Source: Climacium dendroides (taxonomy: Eukaryota; Streptophyta; Bryopsida; Hypnales; Climaciaceae). From it: a stretch of DNA of 64,000 nucleotides. This document shows positions 1 through 12,061 of this stretch, piece by piece (position 1 is the first letter of the stretch; the number at the start of each line of letters is the position of its first letter). The stretch is taken from NCBI GenBank assembly GCA_950106755.1, contig OX467082.1, forward strand, positions 15,562,001 through 15,626,000. Reading direction: 5' to 3'. The translations under genes were made by a program, and so were the position numbers. The notes below the pieces were generated by a model that worked only from the letters and a program-made list of their open reading frames with translations, did no database searches and had not been told where the DNA came from.

Positions 1-26
1 ATGTCCAATTCAAAGGAACCAATATA

Positions 27-253
27 CACTAGAAGAAACCAAAATTTTCGATGTCTAAGGGAACGGATTTTAGGTGACGTTGAAGAAAACAACCTATGTT
101 TTTCTGTCAACAATTATCTCCATTAATGTTCCATTGGACATCATTATTGACATGAAAAATACAGATTGTTTTTTTCAACATCACCTAAAATTCGTTCCCT
201 TTGACGTCGGCTGTTTTTTTGAATGTCACCTAAAACAAGGTTTTCTTATAGTG
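27..253. mobile_element. CACTA-type MITE with 3-bp target duplication
   Basis: The ends are inverted copies: the left end begins CACTAGAAGAAACC and the right end, read on the other strand, begins CACTATAAGAAAACC. Both arms then share GGGAACG and TTTTAGGTGA stretches and fold back over most of the element. It is flanked by ATA at 24-26 and ATA at 254-256, the 3-bp target duplication expected of the CACTA (En/Spm) superfamily. There is no coding capacity. The internal stretch ACAACCTATGTTTTT is shared with the element at 27151-27360, so both belong to one family. Confidence 0.8.
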
Positions 254-256
254 ATA

Positions 257-1546
257 GAGCTATTGTATATGATGTCTTGATATTTTAAATTGTCATTTGT
301 GCTTCTAGTATCCTTCAAGTTTTGTAGTGTCAAATGAGAATATTTTGGCAAGATCACGCATCTATTTTCATCCTAAAACCATAACAATCAACTTTAAAAT
401 TGGACCACATACTACAAAATCTCTAAAGTTTTTCAAATGGTTAAATGCTTTCATACCCAGACCATCAAAGTGGGCTTAAAATCAAACCATTGGAGATGCT
501 CTAAGCCTTTTCAAGCAATTTGTATTGTTAAATTGTCTACATGTTTATTTTGTCTTGTTGAGAGCCAAAAGTAAATTCTAAATTCTCTTGTAATTCATTT
601 TTTGGACAATGTATGTAGAAACTATATTTTTCAAGGTACAAAAAATTGATTTATTCTAAATCAAACTTTGGCTCACATGAATAGAAGCTACACACTTTTA
701 ACAAGAATTTGTAGGAGTTAGATTTAGGAATGGATCACAATTAAGAACTTGAATCCAGTTTACAACCAAATATGTACATCATACAAAAAAATGCAAACAA
801 AATTCCACATCCTTTCATTTCATCAAATTTTGAAGTTGAAATACACCCGAAAGGCATATACAAAGAGAGGGGATTACTTTGAAAATTGAAATCTCACAAA
901 TATTAAAAGATAATAAATTCAGAGTTTCATGAAGGTAAGATTAGGATCCTTGCAATTACAATTTACATATTTTACATTTTTTTGCATCCAAAAATCTTGA
1001 GTTGACTCAAAATTAAACTGACCATTGTCTTAATTTTGGGTGCTCAAATTGCAAACGAATTTTAGGGATTTATTGCAAGAAAATCATTATTGAACAAAAG
1101 TGATTCTAGAAGAAAGTTCCATCAACCCATCACAAAGATTGATTGCCATCCATTACCTTAAAAAACAAACAAGCATAGTACATGGGATCTGAAGAACAAT
1201 TGGGAATTATTTTTTCTTCACTTTTTTCTCATTCTACGGCAAGTGTTTGCACTACGCAGCACGCATGGTCAAATTCCTACAGCAACATGGGTTCAGGAAG
1301 GCACTGTGCTCCAACCAATTCATTCATCTGCTGACTCTGGAGTGAGGGGAGGAGGCCTTAAGCTACAAGTACGATGAACGTGAGGAAGTTTGGGAAATTT
1401 GCTATTTGAACAGTCATTTGAAATGTTAACCCAGTGCTATAGAACTATCAAAATGATACTCAAATAATTGCTAAAATACGTCCTAGTGTCCATCTTCTGA
1501 AATTGCTACAAGAGCAGGAAAGTTGCGCACTTGCTTGGATGTTCTC
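257..1546. other. AT-rich intergenic DNA downstream of SEX4
   Basis: I see no convincing gene here. The right part, about 1200-1546, is presumably the 3' untranslated region and terminator of the minus-strand phosphatase gene that ends at 1547. Confidence 0.5.
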
Positions 1547-4500
1547 TCACCATTGCCCGCTGTTGGCAATCTCTTCCAATTTTGCACGAATTTTGGCTCG
1601 TTCCTCAGTTGTCAGGTCTGCATCTTCTTGCATCAGCCGGTGCTTCAGGCCTTTGGTCGCTCCATTCTGTGCATTGTCCACTATCTGCACGTGACATTGG
1701 AAAACAGCGATATGAGCAAAAGTATAATTGCAAAAGTTTTACAACTATTAATAAAATCAAGTTAAAACTAATTATATGTGATTCTAATCATACAATATAG
1801 TGGGCTTGATCCAGTAACAAAGTTTTTGATAAAATTACACTTTCAATGATTTTCGGACAGAAATCATGGGGAGATATCAATGGAGTTCAATCCTTGGGAG
1901 ATCTGACTATTTATTCTTTGTAATGTCGGAAGGTTGTGAGAACTAAATATTTTGAATAATGCCATAAGCACCTAACAAATAGATATGAATTATGGGGAGG
2001 TCTCTCCATAAAATGCATCCTGTTTATCTTGCCTTCTAGTGATCAATCTTCTTATGATGGCGGTTGTCAAATAAATATAAGAACACTTTAATTTTAGAAC
2101 TGTCAAGTTCTATTTAAGTGACATGATTCTGGGCGGACTGAAAAAATTGATAAAACTAGTGCTTTCCTCCACAGAAATTGTAGGCACCTCTACATGCTGC
2201 ACTTCAGAGTATGTCATCTCCCTAAAACAGATGGGTAGAAACAGTTTGTTACCTCAAGAACGTTGTTGACTTGACCTTCTCTATTTGGATGAGACAAAGG
2301 GGATTCAGAATTTGTCATCCACACGCCGTCCACAATATACTTATACTCATACCGTCCAGCCTACATCTCAACAGAACTTAACCATTGGTGAAAGAGGCAA
2401 GATAAAGTAATAAAGTGATCCTCAGAGTATCAACAAAGCACAACCCATCTTATCTGTGTTATGAAATCGTTACCGGCACTTCTCGTCTTAGAACCCACTG
2501 ATTTTCGTTTTGCCGAAACTCCAATGGAAGCCTCTGCACAAGAAGAGTTCCTAATGAAAACTGAAAATTGGTGACAAAAGTGCATCTCAACAACAGGAAT
2601 CAACCAAATAAATCAGATTTGTACAACTTTTATCAACAGCACCAGTCACGAGGATTAAATGACGAACCTGATTACCCCAGCCTACGTCAAGACCTGCGAT
2701 TTCGACAGTAGTAGGTCCACTCCACCACTTCAACTCTACAACTTGCTTTGGCCGATCTATCAGCTACTCAGCAGAAGAAAATGTAGTGAGTCAGAAAACA
2801 TGGTCGAAGACTTCAAAAGCAAGCAGCTTGAGACCGGTAAAAGTTCCACTTCAGACAAGAACGTAAATAACCATAGACATATATACATGAGTACAGTCAA
2901 ACTTCCCTTACTGCATGGGAATGGTGGAAAGCAGTTATTAGCTATATGCACATAGAGAAGCTCAAGTTCCATAGGCCAATTATTTAAACATGCTCATGTT
3001 GTACAGTAATTGTGTTTGATTGGTTGCTCATCTAAGAAAATCAGTGATGTCTGACATAATCAGCTCCATTGATGGTTTGTGCAGTAGACTTTATGCACAT
3101 GAGTATGCAAATAAAGAACTACAGTTAGTTATGCAAGTACGGAAAAATGCATTATGAGAGGTTTCACTGTATATGCACCATCTGCTCACCAAAAGAAATG
3201 CCAAGTATGTAGAAAACATACCAGATCAACAGTAGCAGCTCTAATTGAGTCAAGCTTTGGATGACAGCGTCTCACTTTCTGCAAGAATTGGCGAACACAA
3301 TGCAAGTCTGAAAGTTTGATTAAGAGCTTCGATCCAATATGAAATACATCACCGGAGATACCCAGGCAGCCCTCGGGAGAATCTTTTTCTATGTCATCAA
3401 TACAACCATGTAAGAGAAACTCTTCGACATAGAAACACAATATAACTACGAGAGTATGTGACATTGGCTGACCTGGAGAAGGACGTTTGCTTCTTTTAGT
3501 GATAATCCCCGAAGCCAATACATGAAAGCAAGCTGCATGTGAACGTCCAATTAACAGTCTTCAGAGCGGTTGTTCCAGCCAAACAGAAGGGCACTGTCAA
3601 ATTACAAAAAGAACCTCTCCCAAAACATCAAAAAGTCGCATAAACATAAAGCACGCTCACCGCAACGCCAGGGGCCCGGCCAAGGCCAGCAGTGCAGTGG
3701 ACATAGGCGGTCTTGCTCTTATGCGCTTCGATAGCCTTCTGCAATTGAGCCACAGCTACTGGTAGCCTCATCCGTAAATCGTACGGATCAAAATCCCTGC
3801 TTGGCATTGGAAGTCAGAGCTCAGCTTTAACTCCAGCTCATGCTTTCACTTGAACAAATTAGAAATCCTTAATAATCAGAAGATGAATTTGATCACTTGG
3901 TTACCTTATCTGGCATCGATAATGCGTAATTCCATCAAGTTCATTGACGCGTGCTTGGATGGCTGGAAGATCCACTCCAAAGTATCTAAGACTTCATTAA
4001 GGTAAACACGGTCACCATCAATGCAAAATCCTTGAAAGAAACCTAAACCTAACAGACTAAATGCAACACATAATAATCGTCAAGGATACGCTAGGTCAGA
4101 ATTTTGTTGTAAACAGAATATGACTCCAACACCAATAGTCTTCAGCTTGTCTGCGTCCAAAGGAGTCTAAGTACAAACCAACTAATATGAGTGAAAATAT
4201 TAGCCTCAACAATTCTGAAATGTATTCACAATCTGAAGAAAAAAAGTGAAGCAACAATTGGAAGGTGTGTTCGGTCCATTATGTAAGCAACTTCTCTAAA
4301 CCTGAAGATTTTCATTCCGTACTGAGACAGTTGTAAATATGACCTATTCTGAACAACATGAGTAGGTCTTATATTATAATACGGAACTGACCTGAAGACA
4401 CGATCCCACAATGAGATCCGGTAATACAAAGGCGTATTTCATTCCCAGATCATGCCTGTACTCTAGTGCTGCATCCGACATAATCAAATTGTTAACATTC

Positions 4501-6128
4501 ACATATCTGAAACATAGAATTCAGCACTGCCTCTGGATGTCTGAATGGAGAGAAAGTCAAAAAAACGACCAATTATGAAAGGAAGTGTCGCAGCAATCCA
4601 TTCCCGCACTCCCTGCAATGAGAGGATGGGCTTTGCTTCATCTCTGGTGAGGAATGGGAGAATTCTCTCACTCCAGGGAAAGTGGATATGAACTATTGTG
4701 ACAACCCTCCATTGAGGTTACGAAATGGCCAACCTAAACCTCATTGAAGACTTGTGGTACCACCTCAAGCAACAAATGAAGCACTATGAAGACTATCCGA
4801 ATCGGTAGAATCGCTATGGCATGGAGTCAAGGTAAAATAGGCCAAGATTACTTCAGAATCCCATTGAAAGCATGTCAGCGTAGGGTTGAAGCAGGTAAAG
4901 GTGGTGTTTCTTATATTAACGTATATTACAGTAATATAATAGCAACAAATTCGGCCACATATTGTACTTCATAAATTATTTAAAAGAGAATCGCCTTTCT
5001 AAACTTGAAGGCAGTGAGATGTTTACAATGTACTATAAATAGAAGACTCAGGATGCAATTGCCATGTCCAATGACTCAGTTGCATGTGACCAGTTTTGGA
5101 ATCACGTTCATGAGCATGAGGTGTGACTAATGAGGCTGCATTACAGTTTGAACAACAGGTTTGAAGGCGATACAACTTACAGGTACCCATGGCTTGCTGC
5201 ATGGCAGCACTATACTCCTCAGTCTGTGCTTTCTTTTCCTCTACCTGGACAGTCGTTCCTTCTTTCTTTTCCTCCGCCGAAACAGCGGGTTCCTCTTTCA
5301 TTTCCTCTGCCTTGACAGCAGTATCTTCGTTCCTTTCCTCTGCTTCCTCTCCTACAGCAGTAACCTGCAAGACCTCCAAACACCATTTGTCATCCTCGAA
5401 ACTTTGGGAAGTTTATACCAAACACAAAAGGAGATCAATGCATCCATCTCTGAGATGAATCTTCAATCACTCATAGCGTACACAACTTTGAGAATTCGAA
5501 GTTGAAACCGGTCTTACTGAGTTCGTATTAAAAGCGCAATGGACTCGATTCCCAATTCAAGATTTGATAACAGGGGTCGCCCACCAAATCCGACCACTAT
5601 TGCAGAGAAGGGCATTGAACAGATCGATTAGACCCCGCCAGCTATTGAGATATTCAAAATGTTCCACATTTTCCAATTAAAAAATTGAGACAACCAAGAA
5701 CCTGAAGATTGAGCCATTGGCTTCGATGATGCCCGGATCGCCTCGTAATTCTCGCCCATTGGGTTGAGCCGCAGAATGGCTTGCTGGCAAGCGACAATCG
5801 AACACCTGAACACCCAATTGTCCTACAACAATGACCAAACAGCCTCCAGAAACGTCAGCAAGCGATCCCTGCCCCGCCCGATTTCAAACTAAACACAAAC
5901 CGACCAGAGATTTCGTTTCCAGCGTCGCCTCTAATTAATCGACGACCCAATTCCAAATGCCATTGCGATTGTTTGACACAGGCTGCAATGAAGTGCACGC
6001 CCACAAAGATCGACAACGTCCCGGTGAGAGCTAGCGTACCTGGAATTTTTCAAGCCGGTACGATCGTCGGCCAGCCAATGCGCCTTTGAAAGAAGCGGCA
6101 TTCCTGCCGTGGTCGCCATAGCTGCCAT
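1547..6128 (-). CDS. SEX4: Phosphoglucan phosphatase, SEX4 type (plastid starch degradation)
   Basis: Exons, minus strand: 6040-6128, 5702-5822, 5181-5364, 4392-4468, 4090-4166, 3905-3985, 3661-3796, 3473-3532, 3222-3278, 2668-2763, 2474-2533, 2253-2360, 1547-1684. They sum to 1284 nt (427 aa plus TGA), all with GT-AG borders. Residues 1-70 are basic and Ser/Arg-rich and fit a plastid transit peptide. About 71-120 is an acidic repeat. The dual-specificity phosphatase domain spans about 130-300, with general acid Asp211 (RDFDPYD) and P-loop [10 protein letters not shown] at 243-252 (Cys244, Arg250). A CBM48 glycogen-binding domain covers about 300-385 ([25 protein letters not shown]). A short helical C-terminal tail follows. 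In the family the enzyme removes phosphate from starch glucans so that amylases can act. CBM order and the CTAGxGRAP loop separate it from LSF1; LSF2 lacks the CBM. Arabidopsis SEX4 is slightly shorter (379 aa). Exon 2 was joined by phase alone and is the least certain. Confidence 0.95.
5224..5322 (-). repeat. 33-bp coding tandem repeat in SEX4 exon 3
   Basis: Three imperfect 33-bp units encode the 11-residue pattern (T/P)(A/T)V-x-(A/V)EE-x-K-x-x ([11 protein letters not shown], then [11 protein letters not shown], then [11 protein letters not shown]). They form an acidic, probably disordered linker between the targeting peptide and the phosphatase domain. Confidence 0.8.
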
Positions 6129-7842
6129 CCGCAGACAGCTGCCGGAAACACCCTAACTATGTATGTATACAGCTATGTTGCAGCACACAGGGAGTTCGAG
6201 GGATCGAGATGTCGAGAGAAGCAAAGAGGCAAAGTACAGCATGCCCACACCAATCTCAACCTCGAAATGCAGGAGGCATGATTCCGGTACAAAATTGCGA
6301 GCACGAATTGCCAGGAGAGAATCTCAAGCGTGACTGGGGCAATTGATCGTCGTCCACTTTCGCACTCTGGGGAGTTGTACTGAAGTGGAGGACGCCGGCG
6401 TCGGGCGTCCCCAGATTTTCCTGAGGACAGCAACTGACGATGTCCCCTCGTCACTGGCACTCTGATTCCAAGAGTTGGTGTCCGTCGTTTCCTGAAAACT
6501 TATGGCCGAAAAATAGTTGGAATTTTGAAAGTGCATAATTTTATTAAATCATGTGTCTTTCAAAGTCATTAGTTTATGCTGTTGATTTGACATGTATCAA
6601 ATCACCCTGAAGCCTATTCTTTTTTCAACTCAGTCTAAAGGTTCAGAACCTACAAAAGCGTAACCCTGGGAACTTGTTTGTTAAGTTTTGTTTACTAAAT
6701 TCTCACTACCAATCCATGATATTATGGATTTTATTTACAAATACTCTGAACTTTCCATAGTAATTCTGCCTCGCAAATTTGCATAATTTCGAATAGCGCG
6801 AGTCAGTATCGACCTCCAAAGTTCAAGATTGTGTGCCAAAAAAAGTTGTCTACCTTAGGAATTCAAGCATTTTCAGATATTCGGTATTTCCCATTTTCCA
6901 AAGTGTTAGTAACTTTTTAAAGAATGTTATATTGTGCGGCCCACTGCCATGGCCCAAAAGAAATCGATAATCAATTAGAACCCACGAGAACCATGTGCCG
7001 AGGGAAGTGTCAAGTCTAATGCATTCCTCCACCAAACGTCTGGGCATATCCCCCCACCTGTTTCTTGTTGAGGGAATATGCGGGGACTATCCATTATTCC
7101 CAATTTTCCTGAAAACCATATACGTATGTCCGTAACTGTTAGAAGAATAAGATGTAAGCACGTGGGGTTCAAGGGACACGCGGTAGAATATCGCTCATAT
7201 CTTCGGTCTTCAATCTTCTCCAAAAGTCAGAATTTCCCAAAAAGGTGTCTTCACGGACAATGAGACGAGTTCTTCAACTGCACTAGAGATTCGTACAATC
7301 TCGCAATGTGTGCTGCATTACAAGTACTGTAATGACAGACTTCAAGAAAAAATTGACTGTCAAGTGTCAACCATACAAGTAGAAGAGATATATACAGTGC
7401 CTACAAAATCCACTGCATTAGAAATAGACTGAACAAAGCCGCTCATATTCCTCTTCGTGTAAGAATAAAGTAGAAGCACGTAAGTTAATTGTTAGGCTGG
7501 ACTAATTGTGACAAAAGATCGGACGCCAACATTAATATGAAATCGAAATCAATAAGGATCTTACATGGTCGCAATTAGATCAGCAAACCTTCAAGTGTCC
7601 AGAATGGATGTAATCACCTAATCCAGTAGGTGTGGAACTTCGACGAAAAACTAGGCCAAGTGGCTCATTTTGAAAGTTTACACAAAATCCCAGTCGATAA
7701 CGGAAGTTTCCACAGTTGAAATTCAATACAAGTCATGTACAGGAACAATGCATCTGGCTATTACATATACAACTTTGCTCAAGCAAATTGCTTGGGAACA
7801 TACTTAATCCTTGGTCAAGACTACAACTTCCATTTCCTTGGA
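6129..7842. other. Intergenic region: SEX4 promoter side and CRL 3' side
   Basis: The first 400 bp upstream of the SEX4 start (6129-6530) is richer in GC than the rest and probably holds the promoter and 5' untranslated region. I could not fix a TATA box. The remainder, 6540-7842, is AT-rich; its short open frames have no recognisable domain. Confidence 0.4.
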
Positions 7843-10382
7843 CTAGTCCGACTTTGTGAGAGATCCATTTGAGCTCGATGTAGGCTTGAATTCATAAGGT
7901 CCTTGCCTGACTCCCCAAACCTACAGAATTGCAAGGATAGCAGTAAGTACTAGTGTAGTACATTACACATGCAATTTTCATCGATCATATTACAAATGAA
8001 TCCGGCCACATCTCAAGTGAAGAATCGTTATACCTGGTTACCATCATCGTCGTAAGCGCGGTCCCAGCTGTGAACCTCTCCGTTCTTGAAAATGCTGAGT
8101 TCCGACGTACACCTCGAAGCCCCATTCTGCAAAAACAAGAGATAACATATGAGACAACTAACAGCCAGCGATTCCGCTCTACTAGAATAAAATGGCTTCT
8201 CAACAACTGCAATATCTTTCGCTTAGAAGAATTATATATAAGTACAAATTTATTTGATATAGGCAGGTTTAAAATTTAAGTGAACCGATGAGGTCTGCAA
8301 TATTTTTATAGCAAACAATGATGGAATAAGAGTCTTGAAGCTTTTCTAACACGAAAAAAAATGAATCTGAAATCACCAATTACAAGGCTTTCAGCTGAGA
8401 CAATAAGCAAGCACGCAAGATTGAGATAGCCTCACTTTAATAAACATATGCTACAAATATGTATGATAATTCAATATCAGAACATTTCAACTTTCAGCGT
8501 TAAGAAAATACATACCCAGGAATTAGGAAAGCCCCCAGGTGGCGTGGAACCTTCATACAAACAACGACGGCCCCGATCACAGGTAGAGAGATAGACAGTG
8601 TTCAAGTGCTCCGCCATATCCTGCAAATCACATGCAATCATTGAGATAGTTTGTTGCACTCCTGATGAAAGACAACATCCAGTCAAACCTAATTAACCAA
8701 TTAACCTAATTAGGAACCCACATCTGCAGAATAACTAGAGATAGTCGTTGGTGTAACTAAAAGAAGATATCCAAAGGAAAGCAATACGGAGCAGCTGCAA
8801 AACGTAATCGTGCAGCTTACATGTGGATTCACGAAGCTCCCATTGCCAGAAGTCCGAGAATGTATGACCAAATTTGCAGCTGGTTATGCTAAAAGGAAGG
8901 CCAAGCATACGAAATCAAGGGTGCAAGTTCGACAAAATTTACCTTGATCACCTCATCAGGTTGAGGCCTTTGATGTTTGGGGCGGTCACAAAAGTTCTTG
9001 TATTCCTCCACATCCCGCACAGCATATGAACCGACCTGCAGCCGTCACCAGATTCAACATATCATCAAATAGCGATAAAGGGTTAGCTTGAAAACAGCAA
9101 CGAGTACGAGAGTCACAAAACAACTGACCTCCACGTCACAATTCATTTCCTTCGGACAAGGCTTCACACTGTAGAATCTCTGTAAAACAACCACAAAAAT
9201 GCACCATGAGTCGATCACTAAAGTGCGTCCCCATTAACATGAGCATATGATAATTGCTTTCAGGGAAATAATCTGCAATAGAGAAGCATGTTACCTGACG
9301 ATACGGCCTCTCTGGAGTTCTCCAAAAAGCCTGTAGTCATCACAGACGATTACAAGACTGTTACTACGTCGAACCCAGAGCTACGATTAATACTTCTTGA
9401 TCAAGAACATTTCAGAGTGCTGGAAATCAAGCACCAATCCAACATCAGTAAATTAGACAGTGATGGAACAGAAGCCTGATACCTGCTCATAGTACAGAAC
9501 CTGCCCTCCATCTGCCAACACCGCTGCTGGACAAGTGAGCAACCTGCTCTCAAAAGGAAGATGATCAGGCTTCAGCAGCGCAAAGACGTCCTAATATCAC
9601 AAAGCCTCGAGTATAATTTAATTATGAAAGACCAGTTTCACATTGTTCTTACTGTTCTACAAAACTAATCTCATCTATACTCATTCATATTACAAAGATA
9701 GACAGAACCCTCTCCAACTACGAAACATTGCATGCTTGTTCTCCTCATACCTGAGATTAAAATATGTCATTGGATCTCGGGCTGCTTGCTCCGTAGTATA
9801 CTGCAATTGAAGGTTGCGATACAGAAAAGTCAATTCGCCAATCGCAAATGAAGGGTCCACCAGTGAACCACTTGACACTCAGCAGGGCACACGATCCATC
9901 CCTAAAAACAAGCCTGAAATTGAACTTCCAAATTGCAACAACGTGACGTGAGATACCTTTTCGCCGATAAGCGCTTGAGCCACTGCGCGGGTATGATCCC
10001 GACGAGTGGTTCTCTTGGTCAACTTCCGAAGAAGAAAAACGCCACCAATCAGACACGCAGCTTTGATCACTAATCCCCACACCATTCTCCCATTACCGGC
10101 ACCACCACCACCGCTTCCATCACTACTCCCATTCGCTTTGTTGCTCTCAACAAGATTGTTGCTCTCGACAAGATTGTTGCTCTCGACATGATTGTCGCTC
10201 TCGACAAGATTGTCGCCCTCGACAAGATTGTTGCCCTCGACCTGACTGTAGCTCTCGCCGGCTTCACTGCCCCCGGTCACACTCTGCGACCCGTCATCCA
10301 AGTCCTGAAACACAACCGGGCTCCCATCGAAGCTCCCCGAACTGCTGCGCGACCTGTGCGTCGGTGAATTTGACGAAGACAT
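7843..10382 (-). CDS. CRL: CRUMPLED LEAF (CRL), CpcT/CpeT-family chloroplast envelope protein
   Basis: Exons, minus strand: 9957-10382, 9751-9800, 9483-9543, 9295-9330, 9129-9179, 8943-9035, 8516-8620, 8034-8126, 7843-7920; 993 nt, 330 aa plus TAG. Residues 1-99 are Ser/Gly/Asn-rich and disordered. Residues 100-118 form one hydrophobic membrane segment, followed by the basic RKLTKRTTRRDH. The CpcT/CpeT-like domain follows: EQAARDPMTYFNLR, LLTCPAAV, YYEQAFWRTPERPYRQRFY, VKPCPKEMNCDVEV, NFCDRPK, RCLYEGSTPPGGFPNSW, DDDGNQVWGV. In plants CRL sits in the outer plastid envelope and is needed for plastid division and normal cell differentiation; the domain is related to bilin lyases. The start is the first ATG in frame after a stop-free leader that has no earlier ATG. 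The exon 3 acceptor at 9543 was chosen because the upstream alternative at 9590 gives a stop. The N-terminus is longer than I recall for Arabidopsis because of a repeat. Confidence 0.95.
10141..10248 (-). repeat. 18-bp coding minisatellite in CRL exon 1
   Basis: Six units of 18 bp (plus-strand consensus TTGCTCTCGACAAGATTG) encode a hexapeptide repeat close to N-L-V-E-S-N at CRL residues 45-81, ahead of the membrane segment. The units differ by one to three bases. Confidence 0.9.
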
Positions 10383-10436
10383 TCCCCACGCTTCTTCAAC
10401 CACTTTCCAATTCGCCACAAAGCTCCCCTCTCCTGT

Positions 10437-10444
10437 AACCCTAA
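10437..10444 (-). promoter_or_regulatory. telo-box in the CRL 5' leader
   Basis: The minus strand reads TTAGGGTT, 55 bp upstream of the CRL start codon. Telo-boxes near transcription starts are common in plant genes for growth and translation. Function here is inferred from position only. Confidence 0.4.
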
Positions 10445-10587
10445 TCTCCAAAACTATTCAGTGCGAATCCTCCATCATGAACGCAGCCTGCGCAAGTCGA
10501 TGGCGCTATTCACACCATCACCACTCCATCATAAGTTCTCAACAACAAAAAAAACTCGTCAACTCAGAAAACTATCGCAAATGCTTT

Positions 10588-10830
10588 TGAAACTTCCACA
10601 AGAAGCCCTTCCTCACCTCCCGCATTCGAAATAAGCTCAAATTACGCACTGTTTCTGGCATCGACCTCATCTCCCAGCAGCAAGTCGATGAATTGAGTGC
10701 GATCGAGCCTAAAGCCAAAGCTCGGGAAATTCAATTTCTGCGAATTTGGAAGCGGAGGATTGGATTTCCCGACCATCGGAGGCACATCGTTGGTGTTCAA
10801 GAAGCGCGGATTCCACGTGGCGGGTTTGGA
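10588..10830 (+). other. Open, GC-richer segment upstream of CRL, unidentified
   Basis: One plus-strand frame is open for about 80 codons, from after a TGA near 10585 to a TAG near 10829. It has an even, protein-like composition (for example KPFLTSRIRNKL and EPKAKAREIQFL) but no ATG near its start. It could be an orphaned exon, a gene fragment carried by a transposon, or CRL promoter DNA that is open by chance. No domain is recognised. Confidence 0.25.
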
Positions 10831-11054
10831 TAGGGTGGATCCGATTTTGGACCGATGTTATCGCTTCCGTGGAAAGTGCCATGGGCTGTCGTATTCAGTA
10901 AGTTACGATTTCACTAAACCCCACTGGGGGTCATGAGTGGGTTGACGGGACGGACTAACGACTTACCACTCTCTTGTACTGAGGTTCACATGCTTGAGAG
11001 GACTGACTGGGGTTGGGGTATCATCAATCGTCTAACTGGAGATGTACACCAAAA

Positions 11055-11660
11055 GTGCAATTAGAGAAATAGCTCCTGTTCTTCAAGTGTGAAGCCAGAG
11101 TTTATTTCTCTCATTCCGCTTGGCACACCTGTTCATCAATTATCAAACCAATGTGCAAAGTGCAATTAGAGAAATAATTCTTGTTCTTCAAGATGTGACA
11201 TCCGTGAAACTAGTGTACAAAGTGCAATTAGAGAAATGATTTCTGTTCTTCAGGATGTCACATCCATGAAACTAGTGTGCAAAGTGCAATTAGAGAAATG
11301 ACTTCTGTTCTTCAAGATGTCACATCCGTGAAACTAGTGTGCAAAGTGCAATTAGAGAAATGACTTATGTTCTTCAAGATGTCACATCCGTGAAACTAGT
11401 GTGCAAAGTGCAATTAGAGGCCTAGACGCTTCAACTCTTCAAGATGTCACATCCATGAAACTAGTGTAGAAAGTGCAATTAGAGAAATAACTTTTGTTCT
11501 TCAAGATGTCACATTTGTCAAACCAGTGTGCCAAGCGCAATCAAAGAAATAAACTCTTACTCTTTAAGATGTCTCGTCTATCAAACCAATGTGCAAAGTG
11601 CAATTAGAGAAATAAACTCTTGTTCATCAAGATGTCACATCCATCAAATTATCAAATGGA
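11055..11660. repeat. 62-bp minisatellite array
   Basis: The word GTGCAATTAGAG recurs at 11055, 11160, 11222, 11284, 11346, 11408, 11473 and 11598, with a mutated copy at 11535. Four consecutive spacings are exactly 62 bp. Each unit also carries CTTCAAGATGTCACATCC and GTGAAACTAGTG. The first copy is separated by diverged sequence. Confidence 0.92.
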
Positions 11661-11702
11661 TTCATCAAATAAAATTCACTGTTTTGAAGTTCAAAATTCA
11701 CA

Positions 11703-11860
11703 CAAGATCAATTTGCAGTAGTTTGTAGAAGACCTCAAAATTGAATGACAAACAACTTGCACTACTAACTGCTATTCTAGCAAGATCAACTTACAATAGT
11801 TCATAGTAGACCTCAAAACTGAACAACAAGCAGCTTACCCTATTGATTGCTATAGTGATC
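11703..11860. repeat. 78-bp direct duplication
   Basis: Two diverged copies start at 11703 and 11781. Both begin CAAGATCAA and contain AGACCTCAAAA and end near AACTGCTAT or GATTGCTAT. The pair directly abuts the 62-bp array. Confidence 0.75.
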
Positions 11861-12061
11861 TAGTATTTAGCTAGCCATGCAAGGTAGAAAACCAGTGCCG
11901 GGCTATACTATTCTTCAAGTGGACAATCAATATTCACATCCGAGAAATTGCTGCAGGTTAGCTTCCATGTCAGGGACAATAGCTTCACATCCAGCAACAG
12001 AAACCTACTTGGACTACTTGTACAATCAAAGGCAAACCCGCCTTCATCTTAGTACCATGGT

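Noticed and set aside
10383..10451. In-frame extension of CRL upstream of the chosen ATG
   Set aside because: The frame is open but begins without an ATG; the first ATG is at 10382.
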